Positions 44,042 to 52,419 of a DNA stretch of 64,000 nt are shown piece by piece. Each line of letters starts with the position of its first letter. Position 1 is the first letter of the stretch. The notes beneath the pieces were generated by a model. The model was not told the DNA's origin and made no database searches. It worked only from the letters and a program-made list of their open reading frames with translations. A program made the translations under genes and the position numbers. Source of the DNA: Alphaproteobacteria bacterium (GTDB taxonomy: Bacteria; Pseudomonadota; Alphaproteobacteria; Rhizobiales; Xanthobacteraceae); the NCBI GenBank assembly GCA_037200445.1, contig JBBCGH010000001.1:2418001-2482000 (forward strand), given 5' to 3'.

Positions 44042-45025
44042 CTAAAGCCGTGTGGATGGGTCCCCCCGTCCGGCGGATTCGGTTCGGCCGCTTTTCGGCA
44101 AGGTCCAGATCTGCTTGAGCTTTGCCTTGGTGGTCACGCCGTCCTGGAAGATCAGTTTGAACTCCATAATGCCCTCGCGATCGAGGTCGGCGAGGTACAT
44201 CCCGACGTAGCCGTCGTATCGCAGCGTGCCAGCGTTGATGTAGCCCTTGAAGTTCATCGAGAAAGCGGGCCCCTGCATGCGGCTGTACGGCTTGGTTGGC
44301 CCATTCACGAAATATCCCGACGCGTGACCGCCTTTGGTGACGTTCGTGATGATCACCATGAGCTGCCGATCCGAATACATCCAGCCGGTGTCGCTGACCC
44401 AAACGCCGACAAAGCGGCGGATCGCATCGGGAACGTCCTCGGCGAGCGAGGTGATGTGAAACGCTGGAAGCGGCAGTTCCTTTTCGGCCGCCAGCTTGGC
44501 GAGGTGCCGTACGTCTGCCACGGAGAGGAGATCGCGCGGCGGCGCGGGCGCCCATCTGCCGGCCGGAGATGATGCGAGCGCCAGCGCAAGGACAACGATT
44601 GCGGCCACCGCCCATCTGACGGGCCCGCCAAGATACCAGGGCCGAAGCAACGTGGGCGTCGCGGGGGCTTGTGGCGGCGGCGGTGCTGCGGCCAGCGCGA
44701 CGTCAGGCACATCCTTGGTGGCATTGAGCAAATAGCCACGTCGGGGAACCGTCTGGATCACCGTACGGTCGCCATCGCGGAGCTTTTGGCGCAGTTCGCG
44801 AACGCACTGCACGAGCGCATCGTCCGACACCGTCACACGAGGCCAGATGGCATCGTGAAGCTCCTGCTTGGAGACCAAACGCCCGACATTCTCGGCGAGA
44901 TAGCACAAGAGCTGGAACGCCTTCGGCCGCAGCTCGAGGTCGCGCCCCGCAACGCGCGCGCAGCCGCGCATCAGGTCGAGCTCGAATCGGTCGAAGCTCA
45001 AGGTTCTGGGAATGATTTGATCCAT
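44042..45025 (-). CDS. Membrane-anchored winged-helix transcriptional regulator (CadC/ToxR-like)
   Basis: The 327-residue product has an N-terminal OmpR/PhoB-type winged helix (about residues 5-100: LSFDRFELDL, LELRPKAFQLLCYL, VSDDALVQCVRELRQKL, VPRRGYLL), a proline-rich linker, a single TM helix (about 135-155) and a periplasmic domain of about 170 residues containing GVWVSDTGWMYSDRQLM, YVGMYLADLDREG and IFQDGVTTKAKL. The layout is that of ToxR-like regulators. I do not recognise the periplasmic domain; its beta-strand-rich appearance is like a lipocalin-type sensor. GGGGGTGCGAC precedes the ATG. Divergent from a 450-base region. Confidence 0.82.
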   Translation of the reverse strand: MDQIIPRTLSFDRFELDLMRGCARVAGRDLELRPKAFQLLCYLAENVGRLVSKQELHDAIWPRVTVSDDALVQCVRELRQKLRDGDRTVIQTVPRRGYLLNATKDVPDVALAAAPPPPQAPATPTLLRPWYLGGPVRWAVAAIVVLALALASSPAGRWAPAPPRDLLSVADVRHLAKLAAEKELPLPAFHITSLAEDVPDAIRRFVGVWVSDTGWMYSDRQLMVIITNVTKGGHASGYFVNGPTKPYSRMQGPAFSMNFKGYINAGTLRYDGYVGMYLADLDREGIMEFKLIFQDGVTTKAKLKQIWTLPKSGRTESAGRGDPSTRL

Positions 45026-45477
45026 GTCGCACCCCCGCATGATCCGGTACCCCAAAGAATTTAGCCGAAAAATCGGGGTTTCGTCAGCCTTCTGTCAGGA
45101 CTTCCACCCTCACGTGCCGTAGCCAGTCCCGATCCGTCACCGATCGCAGGGATCCGCCCTGCAATCGGATCGGGACTCCCTACTGCCCGCGAGAATGCCA
45201 TGTGCTCTACGACTGAAACCTCCGGCGGGTCGTTGCGGCTGTCGGTTTGGCGCGCCAGAGCGAAGGCGCGGGGACGCCGCACCGAATACACGGCGCGCGC
45301 TTATCGATGTGGCGACATGGCAGTGCGGGCGAGTAACGCCCGTGATGCCCAGCTCCTCCGCGCCATGACGATCGTGTGGCAGGTCTTGGCCGACAAGGAT
45401 GCCGACGTGCTCAATGCCGCCGATGCACCTGGACCAATCAACTTCGCTGAAATTTCACCACCCGCACGGGGGACGAC
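45026..45477. other. 450-base region upstream of the small secreted-protein gene
   Basis: No convincing gene. A plus-strand frame from 45200 (93 codons) ends on the ATG of the next gene as ATGA, but has no domain and poor composition. The first 150 bases, next to the regulator gene, contain CCGATCGCAGGGATCC and CCTGCAATCGGATCGG repeats, which could be regulator sites. Confidence 0.35.
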
Positions 45478-45687
45478 ATGAAGACTCTGGGACTGGCACT
45501 GACACTTGCGATTGCTTTTACGGCTTCGGCGTTGGCGCAGCAGCAGAAGAATCCAAACGGAGCGCAGGCATCGAAAAAGCCACCATGCTCCGAATACTGC
45601 CCGATGCGGCACCAGGGTCAGCCCCGCTCCATATCACTCTGTATGACACAGAGTTCGGCCTGCTCACGCCGAACGCGGTCTCTCTGA
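45478..45687 (+). CDS. Small secreted protein, uncertain
   Basis: This 69-codon frame starts MKTLGLALTLAIAFTASALA, a good signal peptide with a predicted cut after the Ala run, and continues with QQQKNPNG, KKPPCSEYCPM and two further cysteines before a basic end. A CGGGGGACGAC purine run precedes the ATG. The last third looks less protein-like, so the true 3' end could be frameshifted or the gene may be decayed. No family recognised. Confidence 0.45.
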   Translation: MKTLGLALTLAIAFTASALAQQQKNPNGAQASKKPPCSEYCPMRHQGQPRSISLCMTQSSACSRRTRSL

Positions 45688-45849
45688 GTGGCGGCGGCCT
45701 GCGCTGATCCCGCCGTTCTGGATTGTGCACGCGTTTCGGAAGCAGGATGATGTCCACTCATGGCCGTAGCGATATTCTCGTTGAGCTGTTCGTGGTATTC
45801 GAAGGCACTTCCACGCAGATATCGAACTGTGCGCTGACCGCGAGACATG

Positions 45850-45880
45850 AAAAAGGTCCGGAGCAATTGGCTCCGGACCT
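45850..45880 (-). terminator. Rho-independent terminator of the tandem-repeat protein gene
   Basis: On the minus strand AGGTCCGGAGC (45880-45870) pairs perfectly with GCTCCGGACCT (45864-45854) around a 5-base loop and is followed by TTTTTC. It ends the transcript from 46221, 45 bases after its stop. Confidence 0.85.
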
Positions 45881-45924
45881 GAACTCGTTCCGATGGAGCG
45901 GTATCGCGCTCCCCGGATGAGCCC

Positions 45925-46221
45925 TTAGGCCGACTTCTTCTTTTTCTTCGACTTCTTGTACATGCCGCCGCCGGGATTCTCGTTGCGCGCCATCTGCATG
46001 GACGGCGTTGTCGTGTTCGAAGACTCCTTCTTCGCCTTCTTCTTCGACTTCTTGTACATGCCGCCGCCAGGATTTTCATTCCGTGCCAGCTGCATATACT
46101 GCGATGCCGCCGTGGACTTGAACGTCTTGTCCAGGGACGCCGTCGAGCCGGTCGCGTGAGCCGGCAGCGACAAGGCAACAAGGCCAACCGCAAGGGAAGC
46201 AGCCGTAAGGATCTTCATCAT
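45925..46221 (-). CDS. Secreted lysine-rich protein with two tandem repeats
   Basis: The 98-residue product has a signal peptide (LTAASLAVGLVALSLPAHA) and then two copies of a unit reading MQLARNENPGGGMYKKSKKK / MQMARNENPGGGMYKKSKKK, separated by a short acidic-neutral stretch (ESSNTTTPS). The mature protein would be small, highly basic and glycine-containing, of a kind that could bind polyanions at the cell surface. GGAGCACGACGGAA precedes the tandem ATG ATG. It is monocistronic with its own terminator. I recognise no family. Confidence 0.8.
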   Translation of the reverse strand: MMKILTAASLAVGLVALSLPAHATGSTASLDKTFKSTAASQYMQLARNENPGGGMYKKSKKKAKKESSNTTTPSMQMARNENPGGGMYKKSKKKKKSA

Positions 46222-46577
46222 TTCCGTCGTGCTCCTGGGCGCGGGGGAGGACTCGATCGGCGCCCGGTTCGATCACCGAGAGCCATATGATCGCGACGGT
46301 GAATGCCGCATGAGACGATGATGCTTCGGCGGTTCATCTAGATGAAGCGCAGGTGAATTCGACCGCATAACATTACCGTCGGAGGTAATTGCGGAAGCAT
46401 CGCATGAAAAAAAGCGCCATATCGGGCTGCACGGGCGCGACCGCTGTCCTGAGGCATAAGCAGCTTATACGTTTGCCCTGGGGCGAAGCAGGATCCCCTC
46501 CAACCCTGCTGTGTCACCAGTCGTCCCGCCGCCAGGTGGGAAATCGGTGCGTTCGCTGACTTCGGAAGGACGGCAGG
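46222..46577. other. 356-base gap between divergent genes
   Basis: The region between the tandem-repeat protein gene (minus strand) and the FAD monooxygenase (plus strand) must hold both promoters. I see no gene, repeat or clear promoter box in it; base composition is lower in GC than the flanking genes, with an AT-rich patch CATGAAAAAAAGC near 46404. Confidence 0.4.
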
Positions 46578-48260
46578 ATGCGGGCAGTGATTGTCGGTGC
46601 GGGAATGGGCGGGTTGATGACGGGGTTGGCGCTGCGACAGTCCGGCGTCTTCGCATCGGTCGATATCTACGAGCAGACGAAGGTGCCCAGCACCGCAGGC
46701 GCCGGGTTGAACATCCCGCCCAACGGGGCGCGGATATGTCGTTGGCTGGGCGTCGATCTCGATGGCGGGAATCCCAAGGGCCCGGCTGGGGTGATCGACG
46801 GTGGTCGGGCGGCCATTCTGGAGTCGACACGGCAGTTCAACGCGGATGGGAGCGTGACAAAGAGGCCGTTCGATCATGTCACCGCCGCGGGCGACGGCGC
46901 CGGGTTTCATCACATGCACAGGCTGGACCTGTTGATGTGCCTGTATAAGCGGGTGTTCGAGTTCGGTCCCGACAGCGGCGCGCCGTGCCCGATCACCGTG
47001 CACATGGATTGCAGGCTGGCACAGTTGCGTCAGACCGGCGGCGAGGTGACGGCGAACTTTTCCAATGGTCGAACCGCCACGGGAGAGGTTCTCGTGGGTG
47101 CCGACGGGATCAACTCTGCCACGTTGCGGCTTGCGTGGCCGAACCCGCGTCCCAAGCGCTGGACCGAGGTGACCTGCTTTCGTGGGCTCATTCCGCGGAC
47201 GGCGGTCGCCTCGCTCCGCAAGGCTGACGGCAGCCCGCTGGACCACAATCCGATCAACTCCTTCAGCATGGACCGCCATCGGAACGACAGGAGTGGCGCG
47301 ACGACGTACTGGGTGCGCGGCGGCGAGTTGTTGAACGTGTGGATCGCCCGTTATGAGCCCGACTCTGCGGCGTTCGAGCAGGAGGAGGGCGACTGGTTCC
47401 CCGTCGGTCAGGAGGAGGTCCTTCGCGAGGTGGGCGAGGCATTCACGGGGAGCGCCAGCAGAGACGACCTGCTCGCTCTGGCGGGGGCGATCGTTCGTCC
47501 CACGAAGTGGGGCCTCTACGATCGTGACGCGCTGGAAACCTGGGTGCAGGGCCGCATCTGTCTGCTCGGGGACGCGGCGCACCCGATGCTTCCCACGTTT
47601 GGCCAGGGCGCCGCGCAGTCCTTCGAGGACGCCGCCGCGCTCGCTAGCGCCTTCGCCCTGCACGGCCGCGATGTGGCTACTGCGATGTTGCACTACGAAC
47701 GCGTGCGGCATTACCGCGCCACCCGCTTCCAACTCGGCTCCAAATTCGCCTTCGATCACTTGCGGGCCAAGGACACCGCTGCGCAGAAGGCGCTACTCGA
47801 GACGCTCGACGAACGGGTCAGCCCAGCCTTTGCCCACGACAAGCGCGGCGGCGAGGACGACTCCTGGATCTACGCGTACGACGCCCGCAATATCGGCGCC
47901 GAATTGCCCCCCAAGAGACTAGGACCGTGGGACTTCCGCCGGGCCGCCAAGGCCGACTACGCCGCGATCACCCGCAAGCTCTGGACGCCGCTTGCTCCCG
48001 CCAAGGGGACACGCCCCGTCACGCGCGAAGAGGTCGCCCTGCACAACACCCGAGGCGACTGCTGGATCATCATCTCGGGAAAAGTTTACGACATCACCGA
48101 GTGGGCACCCCATCACCCTGGTGGCGCTGGAATCGCCCGAATGTACGCCGGCAAGGAAGCCACTGCCGAATTCGGTGACTACCACAGTGCCGAAGCTGTC
48201 GCGCACATGGCTCATTTCTGCGTCGGCGACCTCGTCGAAACTCCAGCCGCCCTGCCGTGA
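46578..48260 (+). CDS. FAD-dependent monooxygenase fused to a cytochrome b5 domain
   Basis: The 560-residue protein has an FAD-binding monooxygenase part (about 1-400) with the dinucleotide motif GAGMGGLMTG, the second FAD segment VGADGINSATLR (the GD-type motif) and GDAAHPMLPTFGQGAAQSFEDA. After a charged linker comes a cytochrome b5 domain (about 480-560) with heme ligands His513 in HHPGG and His536 in YHSAEA, and the start TREEVALHNTRGDCWIII. This combines a salicylate-hydroxylase-type flavoenzyme with a heme carrier, an arrangement better known in fungi. The substrate is unknown; an aromatic compound is likely. Codon choice differs somewhat from the neighbours. Confidence 0.88.
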   Translation: MRAVIVGAGMGGLMTGLALRQSGVFASVDIYEQTKVPSTAGAGLNIPPNGARICRWLGVDLDGGNPKGPAGVIDGGRAAILESTRQFNADGSVTKRPFDHVTAAGDGAGFHHMHRLDLLMCLYKRVFEFGPDSGAPCPITVHMDCRLAQLRQTGGEVTANFSNGRTATGEVLVGADGINSATLRLAWPNPRPKRWTEVTCFRGLIPRTAVASLRKADGSPLDHNPINSFSMDRHRNDRSGATTYWVRGGELLNVWIARYEPDSAAFEQEEGDWFPVGQEEVLREVGEAFTGSASRDDLLALAGAIVRPTKWGLYDRDALETWVQGRICLLGDAAHPMLPTFGQGAAQSFEDAAALASAFALHGRDVATAMLHYERVRHYRATRFQLGSKFAFDHLRAKDTAAQKALLETLDERVSPAFAHDKRGGEDDSWIYAYDARNIGAELPPKRLGPWDFRRAAKADYAAITRKLWTPLAPAKGTRPVTREEVALHNTRGDCWIIISGKVYDITEWAPHHPGGAGIARMYAGKEATAEFGDYHSAEAVAHMAHFCVGDLVETPAALP

Positions 48261-48369
48261 CTGGCCACAGCGAAGAGCAAAGTGAGCATGATTTGTCCGC
48301 TTACAGGCGCATCGCGACCAACCTCCCTTTGGCCGCGGCCGAGCTGTCGCTTTTTTCTAAGGGAGAATT

Positions 48370-49194
48370 CTACCGTCCCATGCCGTGCCACCCTTCGAGA
48401 CGCGCGCTTTGCGCGCGCTTCAGGATGAGGTCTGAGGTTTTCTTCTCCTCTCCCTTTGCGGCCGACCACACGAGCAGCCCGGCGGCCGCACCGAAGCACA
48501 GCACGATAAAAATCAGCAGCCAGCGCGCCCTCTTGGTGAGTGACGCCGTTCGCTCTTCCTTCGATTTGTGGCTGATCACGAAAAGCCTGTTGTGCGAGCC
48601 TTTCGCCGGCTTGCCGACCAGCCCGCCCTGCTGCACCTCGCCGAGCACGAACACCGGAATGTCCGGCTCGAGGATGTTTTCCTTGCGCCGGTAGGTCGAA
48701 TTGGAATTGGCGAGCGCCGAGAGCACCCCGCCGATCATGCCGCTCGTCTGGGCTTGGCCCGGAGGTGCGCAGGGCTCGTTCACGGTCTGGATGGCCTCGA
48801 CCTCGGCGCCGTCGAAATCGATACCGACACGGCCGGTTCCGTCCTCGATGAGGCATTGGCCGAACTTCATGGTGGAGTAGACGGTGGTCGTGCGCGTGCG
48901 CCGCTCTTCGCGCCCCTGGCTGTCGCGCTCGTAGTAGGCCTCCTCGCGCTCGATCTCGGCCTTGTAGTAGGCGCAGGGCTTGCCGGAGAACTCGGCCGCC
49001 AGCGGCGTGCGCACGCGCAAGGTGCCCGCCACCTCGACCAGCTGACCGGCCGGCTGGGCCGCCACCGTACCGGCGCCGCTCACCTCGACCGAGGACATGA
49101 CTCTGAGCTCGCGCACGACACGCCAGCGCCACCACAACAGGCCGAGCCCGATGATCGCCGCGATGCCGGCGAAGACCGCAAGAAGGATGTTCAT
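48370..49194 (-). CDS. GIDE-domain membrane protein
   Basis: The 274-residue protein has an N-terminal TM helix (NILLAVFAGIAAIIGLGLLWW), a soluble middle and a second TM helix near residue 230. The middle shows the GIDE features: TLRVRTPLAAEFSGKPCAYY, REEAYYERDSQGREE, FGQCLIEDGTGRVGIDFDGAEV. The eukaryotic family partner is MULAN, an E3 ligase; bacterial forms lack the RING finger, as here, and have unknown function. I start at the ATG for MNILL; eleven upstream codons are a shadow. The last 15 or so residues are encoded by a dispersed repeat (48389-48431), which has replaced the native 3' end. Confidence 0.8.
   Translation of the reverse strand: MNILLAVFAGIAAIIGLGLLWWRWRVVRELRVMSSVEVSGAGTVAAQPAGQLVEVAGTLRVRTPLAAEFSGKPCAYYKAEIEREEAYYERDSQGREERRTRTTTVYSTMKFGQCLIEDGTGRVGIDFDGAEVEAIQTVNEPCAPPGQAQTSGMIGGVLSALANSNSTYRRKENILEPDIPVFVLGEVQQGGLVGKPAKGSHNRLFVISHKSKEERTASLTKRARWLLIFIVLCFGAAAGLLVWSAAKGEEKKTSDLILKRAQSARLEGWHGMGR
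48389..48431. repeat. CCTCATCCTGAGG-type dispersed repeat, copy 2, inside a coding end
   Basis: The sequence CACCCTTCGAGACGCGCGCT then GCGCGCTTCAGGATGAGG is the reverse orientation of the repeat at 43287. It forms the 3' end of the GIDE gene, encoding about ten of its last residues (RAQSARLEGWHG). Confidence 0.7.
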
Positions 49195-49256
49195 GAATTT
49201 CCCCAGTGCCCTTGGGGAGCATAGCAAGAGTCGCGCGCGTCAGGTCCAGGCATGAG

Positions 49257-49286
49257 AAAAACCCCGGAGCGGGCGCTCCGGGGTTT
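49257..49286 (-). terminator. Rho-independent terminator of the porin gene
   Basis: On the minus strand AACCCCGGAGC-type arms (49285-49275 with 49270-49260) form an 11-bp stem around GCCC, followed by TTTTTCTC. It lies 25 bases after the stop of the porin at 49311. Confidence 0.85.
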
Positions 49287-49310
49287 CGGCTTGGAAGTCA
49301 GGCGGGGCGC

Positions 49311-50057
49311 TTAGTAGTGGCCACCGGTCATGCCCGGAAATCCGAACTTGTAATTGACGCCGAGTTTCACAGCATGGATCTGCTGGTCGATGGTCGTCGA
49401 CGTGCCCGGTGCGAACGACACGCCCTTGTCGCCGAAGTCCATGAAGTTGTACTCGAGCTTGGCGGACCAGGACGGCGCGAAGGCGTATTCGACGCCCGCT
49501 CCCGCGGTCCACCCGATGCGCGTGTCGGTGATATCGACAGTGCCCGGGAAGGTGTAGACGTTGGTCGAGAACTTGTCGTTGGCCCAGGCGACGCCGCCCT
49601 TGCCGTAGACGAGCCAGCGATCGAACGCGACGCCGAGGCGGCCGGTGAGGGTCGACGTCCAGTTCACGTTGGTGTTGAACGTTCCGCCGGGCGGGGGAAC
49701 GATACCGAGAACCGTGCTGCCGCCGTTGATGCCGGTCCACGAGAAGTCGCCCTCGGCGCCGAGCACGAACTGGCCGATCTGATAATTGATGCCGACCTGT
49801 CCGCCGCCGAGGAAGCCGTTCGGCGTATTCGAAACATCGAACAGGCCGAAGCCGTCCGTCCAATCCTTCCTGGCCCATCCGTAGCCGACGTGACCGCCGA
49901 CGTAGAAGCCGGTCCAGTCGTAGGCGACGGGAAGCGCGCCGGCGGGCGGAGCCTTGTAGACGGGGCGCGCGATGTCAGCGGCCATCGCGGTCGAGGACAT
50001 CAGCGCCCCGGCCAGTCCAGCCAAGACAAACAAACTACGCATCGTGCCCTTATGCAT
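49311..50057 (-). CDS. Omp25/RopB-like outer membrane beta-barrel protein
   Basis: The 248-residue protein has a signal peptide (AGLAGALMSSTAMA) and the family mark DWTGFYVGGHVGYGWARKDW, then alternating hydrophobic strands of an eight-stranded barrel (GGQVGINYQIGQFVLGAEGDFSW, TGRLGVAFDRWLVYGKGGVAW, KLGVNYKF). It ends with GGHY rather than the usual terminal Phe, after KFGF. Such proteins are major outer membrane antigens or structural proteins in Brucella and rhizobia. GGAGAACGAG precedes the ATG chosen; a second ATG five codons later is equally possible. Confidence 0.9.
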   Translation of the reverse strand: MHKGTMRSLFVLAGLAGALMSSTAMAADIARPVYKAPPAGALPVAYDWTGFYVGGHVGYGWARKDWTDGFGLFDVSNTPNGFLGGGQVGINYQIGQFVLGAEGDFSWTGINGGSTVLGIVPPPGGTFNTNVNWTSTLTGRLGVAFDRWLVYGKGGVAWANDKFSTNVYTFPGTVDITDTRIGWTAGAGVEYAFAPSWSAKLEYNFMDFGDKGVSFAPGTSTTIDQQIHAVKLGVNYKFGFPGMTGGHY

Positions 50058-50313
50058 CTCGTTCTCCAGTTGGATCGTCGTGCCCCACGGGACTGCTCGA
50101 GGCGGGCTGGTTAATAACCGCTCAAGACAGCAATGCGGCGAGAACGCAGCAATTTGTGGCGCGTTCCGGCGGGGCTAACGTTCGCCTAAGCTGTGGTTTT
50201 TCCATCACGATTTGTTCCATCACCCGCGTTGGGGAAGCGCGGGAACCGTTTCTTGCGAGACCGGAGGAAGGCCGCTAGCGTCGCGCGCGCCGGGCGACGA
50301 AGGGAGACGGTTG

Positions 50314-51411
50314 ATGAGGCGGGGACTTCTCGCGTTGTTCGCGCTTGCGGCGCTGAACGTGACAGGAGGGGCACAAGCGGGAAACGAACGGACCGTCAAT
50401 TTCTACAACTGGTCCGACTACATCGAGCCCAAGGTGCTGGAAGACTTCACCAACGAGACCGGCATCAAGGTGAAGTACGACACGTTCGACTCGAACGACC
50501 TGCTGGAGACGAAACTTCTCGCAGGTCGTAGTGGCTACGATCTGGTGGTTCCGACCGCCTATTTCCTCGAGCGGCAGATCAAGGCCGGCGTGTTCCAGAA
50601 ACTCGAGAAGAGCAAGCTGCCCAACCTCACCAACGCATGGGACGAGATCGCCAGGCGCCTCGCGGTCTACGATCCGGGCAACCAGTACGCCGTCAACTAC
50701 ATGTGGGGCACGATCGGCATCGGCTACAACGTGAAGAAGGCGCGGGAAGTGCTGGGTGCCGACGCCAGGATCGACAGCTGGGATATCGTCTTCAAGCCGG
50801 AGATCATTGCCAGGTTCAAGGACTGCGGCATTCACGTGCTCGACGCGCCGGACGATGTGTTCGCTGCGGCGCTCAACTATCTCGGCCTCGACCCGAACAC
50901 CAAGGAGCAGGCCGACCTCGAAAAGGCCGCCGATCTCATCGCCAAAATCCGGCCCTCGGTGCGCAAATTCCATTCATCCGAATATCTCAACGCGCTGGCG
51001 TCCGGCGAAATCTGCCTCGTGCTCGGCTATTCGGGCGACATCAAGCAATCGCAAAAGCGCGCGGCCGAAGCTAAGAACGGTGTCGAAGTCGAGTATACGA
51101 TCCCGAATGGCGGCGCGCAGCTCTGGTTCGACAATCTCGCTATCCCGAAGGATGCAAAGAACGTCGCCGAGGCGCACGCGCTGATCAATTATCTGCTCAG
51201 GCCCGACGTCGCGGCGAAGAACACCAACTTCGTCTCGTATGCCAACGGCAACGCGGCGAGCCGGCCGCTGATCGACAAGGCGATCGCCGAGGACAAGACG
51301 GTCTATCCCGATGAAGCCAGGATGAAGACCTTCTACACGCTGACCGCGCACGACCAGAAGACGCAGCGCCTGCTCAACCGGCTCTGGACCCGGATCAAGA
51401 CCGGGAAGTAG
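50314..51411 (+). CDS. Polyamine/spermidine-type ABC substrate-binding protein (PotF/PotD-like)
   Basis: The 365-residue product has a signal peptide (LLALFALAALNVTGGAQA) and then the periplasmic-binding fold: NFYNWSDYIEPKVLEDFTNETG, YDLVVPTAYFLERQIKAGVF, NYMWGTIGIGYN and PNGGAQLWFDNLAIP, all typical of PotF. Its usual ligands are putrescine and spermidine. No permease or ATPase gene is adjacent, so the partner transporter must be elsewhere or lost. AGGGAGACGG precedes the ATG chosen (50314); the frame is open 34 codons upstream but lacks a signal there. Confidence 0.9.
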   Translation: MRRGLLALFALAALNVTGGAQAGNERTVNFYNWSDYIEPKVLEDFTNETGIKVKYDTFDSNDLLETKLLAGRSGYDLVVPTAYFLERQIKAGVFQKLEKSKLPNLTNAWDEIARRLAVYDPGNQYAVNYMWGTIGIGYNVKKAREVLGADARIDSWDIVFKPEIIARFKDCGIHVLDAPDDVFAAALNYLGLDPNTKEQADLEKAADLIAKIRPSVRKFHSSEYLNALASGEICLVLGYSGDIKQSQKRAAEAKNGVEVEYTIPNGGAQLWFDNLAIPKDAKNVAEAHALINYLLRPDVAAKNTNFVSYANGNAASRPLIDKAIAEDKTVYPDEARMKTFYTLTAHDQKTQRLLNRLWTRIKTGK

Positions 51412-51459
51412 AGCATGATCCCGGAAAGTGGCTACCGGTTTTCGGAAAAGATCATGCTC
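51411..51459. repeat. GAGCATGATC palindromic intergenic repeat, copy D
   Basis: Left end GAGCATGATC and right end GATCATGCTC frame CCGGAAAGTGG and CCGGTTTTCGG. It begins on the TAG stop of the binding protein gene, the same arrangement as at 12777 and 30157, and lies 15 bases before the end of lpxXL, with which it converges. Confidence 0.85.
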
Positions 51460-51476
51460 AAACGATAGGGCTCTCG

Positions 51477-52412
51477 TCACCGCCAGCGGCGGTGCAGCCA
51501 GAGCCATTGCTCCGGATGCTCGCGCACCCAGCCTTCGACGACGTTCGCTATGGCCTGCGTGGTGGCCTGAAGGTCGATTTCGCCTTGCGCGTTGCGCACT
51601 GGCGGAATCTCGTCGGTCAACTCGGCGGAAAAGTTATTGCCGTCCGGCAGACGCACCACGCGCACGCCGCGGATTTTCGCGCCGGTCAGCCGCGCGAGCT
51701 GAACCGCAAGGGGATTGGCCTTGGCCCAGCGGCCGAAGAACACCACGTCGACGCCCTGCGTGGTGTGCTGATCGACCAGCAGCGCGACCGTCCCGCCGCT
51801 TTCCAGCGCACGCCCGAGCTTGAGCGGGGCATCGAGGCCTGACGCCACCATCGTGCCCATGCAGCGCTCGCGCATCGCAACGATCGCATTGCTCGCGGCC
51901 CCGATGTTCGGCCGGCGATAGAGGATCGAGGTCGGGAATCCGAACGAGTGCGGCGCAAGCGCGGGAATTTCCCAGTTCGCCAGGTGGGCGGCGAATACGA
52001 CAGTCGGTTGTTTCGCATCTCCGAGCGTTCGGAGCCGCGCATAGGTCGTGTCGTCGATCATGACATCGGGAGCACGCGCTTGCTCCGGTTTGGAGGGATC
52101 GTGAAACACGATGCGGTCGATATGAGCGAACTCGGCCGCCACACGGCCAAGGTTTTCCCACACACCGCGGAGAATCGTTTCGATCTCTTCCGGCGATTTG
52201 TCGGGAAACGCGGCACGCAAATTTTCGCGCCCGACCTTGTGCTCGGGAAACCATGGACCGACGATCCGCATGATCGTCCCGACGGCGTTTGCCATGACGT
52301 GACGGTCGACCAGCCGCAACGCGCCGAGCGTCCCGACAATCAACCAGCCAAGAACGCGCTCGGAGCCGCGCCTGAGCAGCATCAGCGCCTTGGATTTGCT
52401 TCGGCGCGCCAT
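51477..52412 (-). CDS. lpxXL: Very-long-chain acyltransferase for lipid A (LpxXL-like)
   Basis: The 311-residue protein is a LpxL/HtrB-type lipid A acyltransferase with a single N-terminal TM helix, the active-site motif HLANWE (H-x4-E form) and QHTTQGVDVVFFGR. Its position at the end of the acpXL cluster identifies it as the enzyme that moves the 27-hydroxyoctacosanoate from AcpXL to lipid A, as in Rhizobium. A general late acyltransferase is the alternative. Eight bases separate it from adh2XL. Confidence 0.9.
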   Translation of the reverse strand: MARRSKSKALMLLRRGSERVLGWLIVGTLGALRLVDRHVMANAVGTIMRIVGPWFPEHKVGRENLRAAFPDKSPEEIETILRGVWENLGRVAAEFAHIDRIVFHDPSKPEQARAPDVMIDDTTYARLRTLGDAKQPTVVFAAHLANWEIPALAPHSFGFPTSILYRRPNIGAASNAIVAMRERCMGTMVASGLDAPLKLGRALESGGTVALLVDQHTTQGVDVVFFGRWAKANPLAVQLARLTGAKIRGVRVVRLPDGNNFSAELTDEIPPVRNAQGEIDLQATTQAIANVVEGWVREHPEQWLWLHRRWR

Positions 52413-52419
52413 CGGATGG

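Noticed and set aside
45200-45481. Plus-strand frame of 93 codons ending ATGA on the small secreted protein start
   Set aside because: The overlap is tempting, but there is no ribosome binding site, no domain and composition is Arg-rich; not enough to call.
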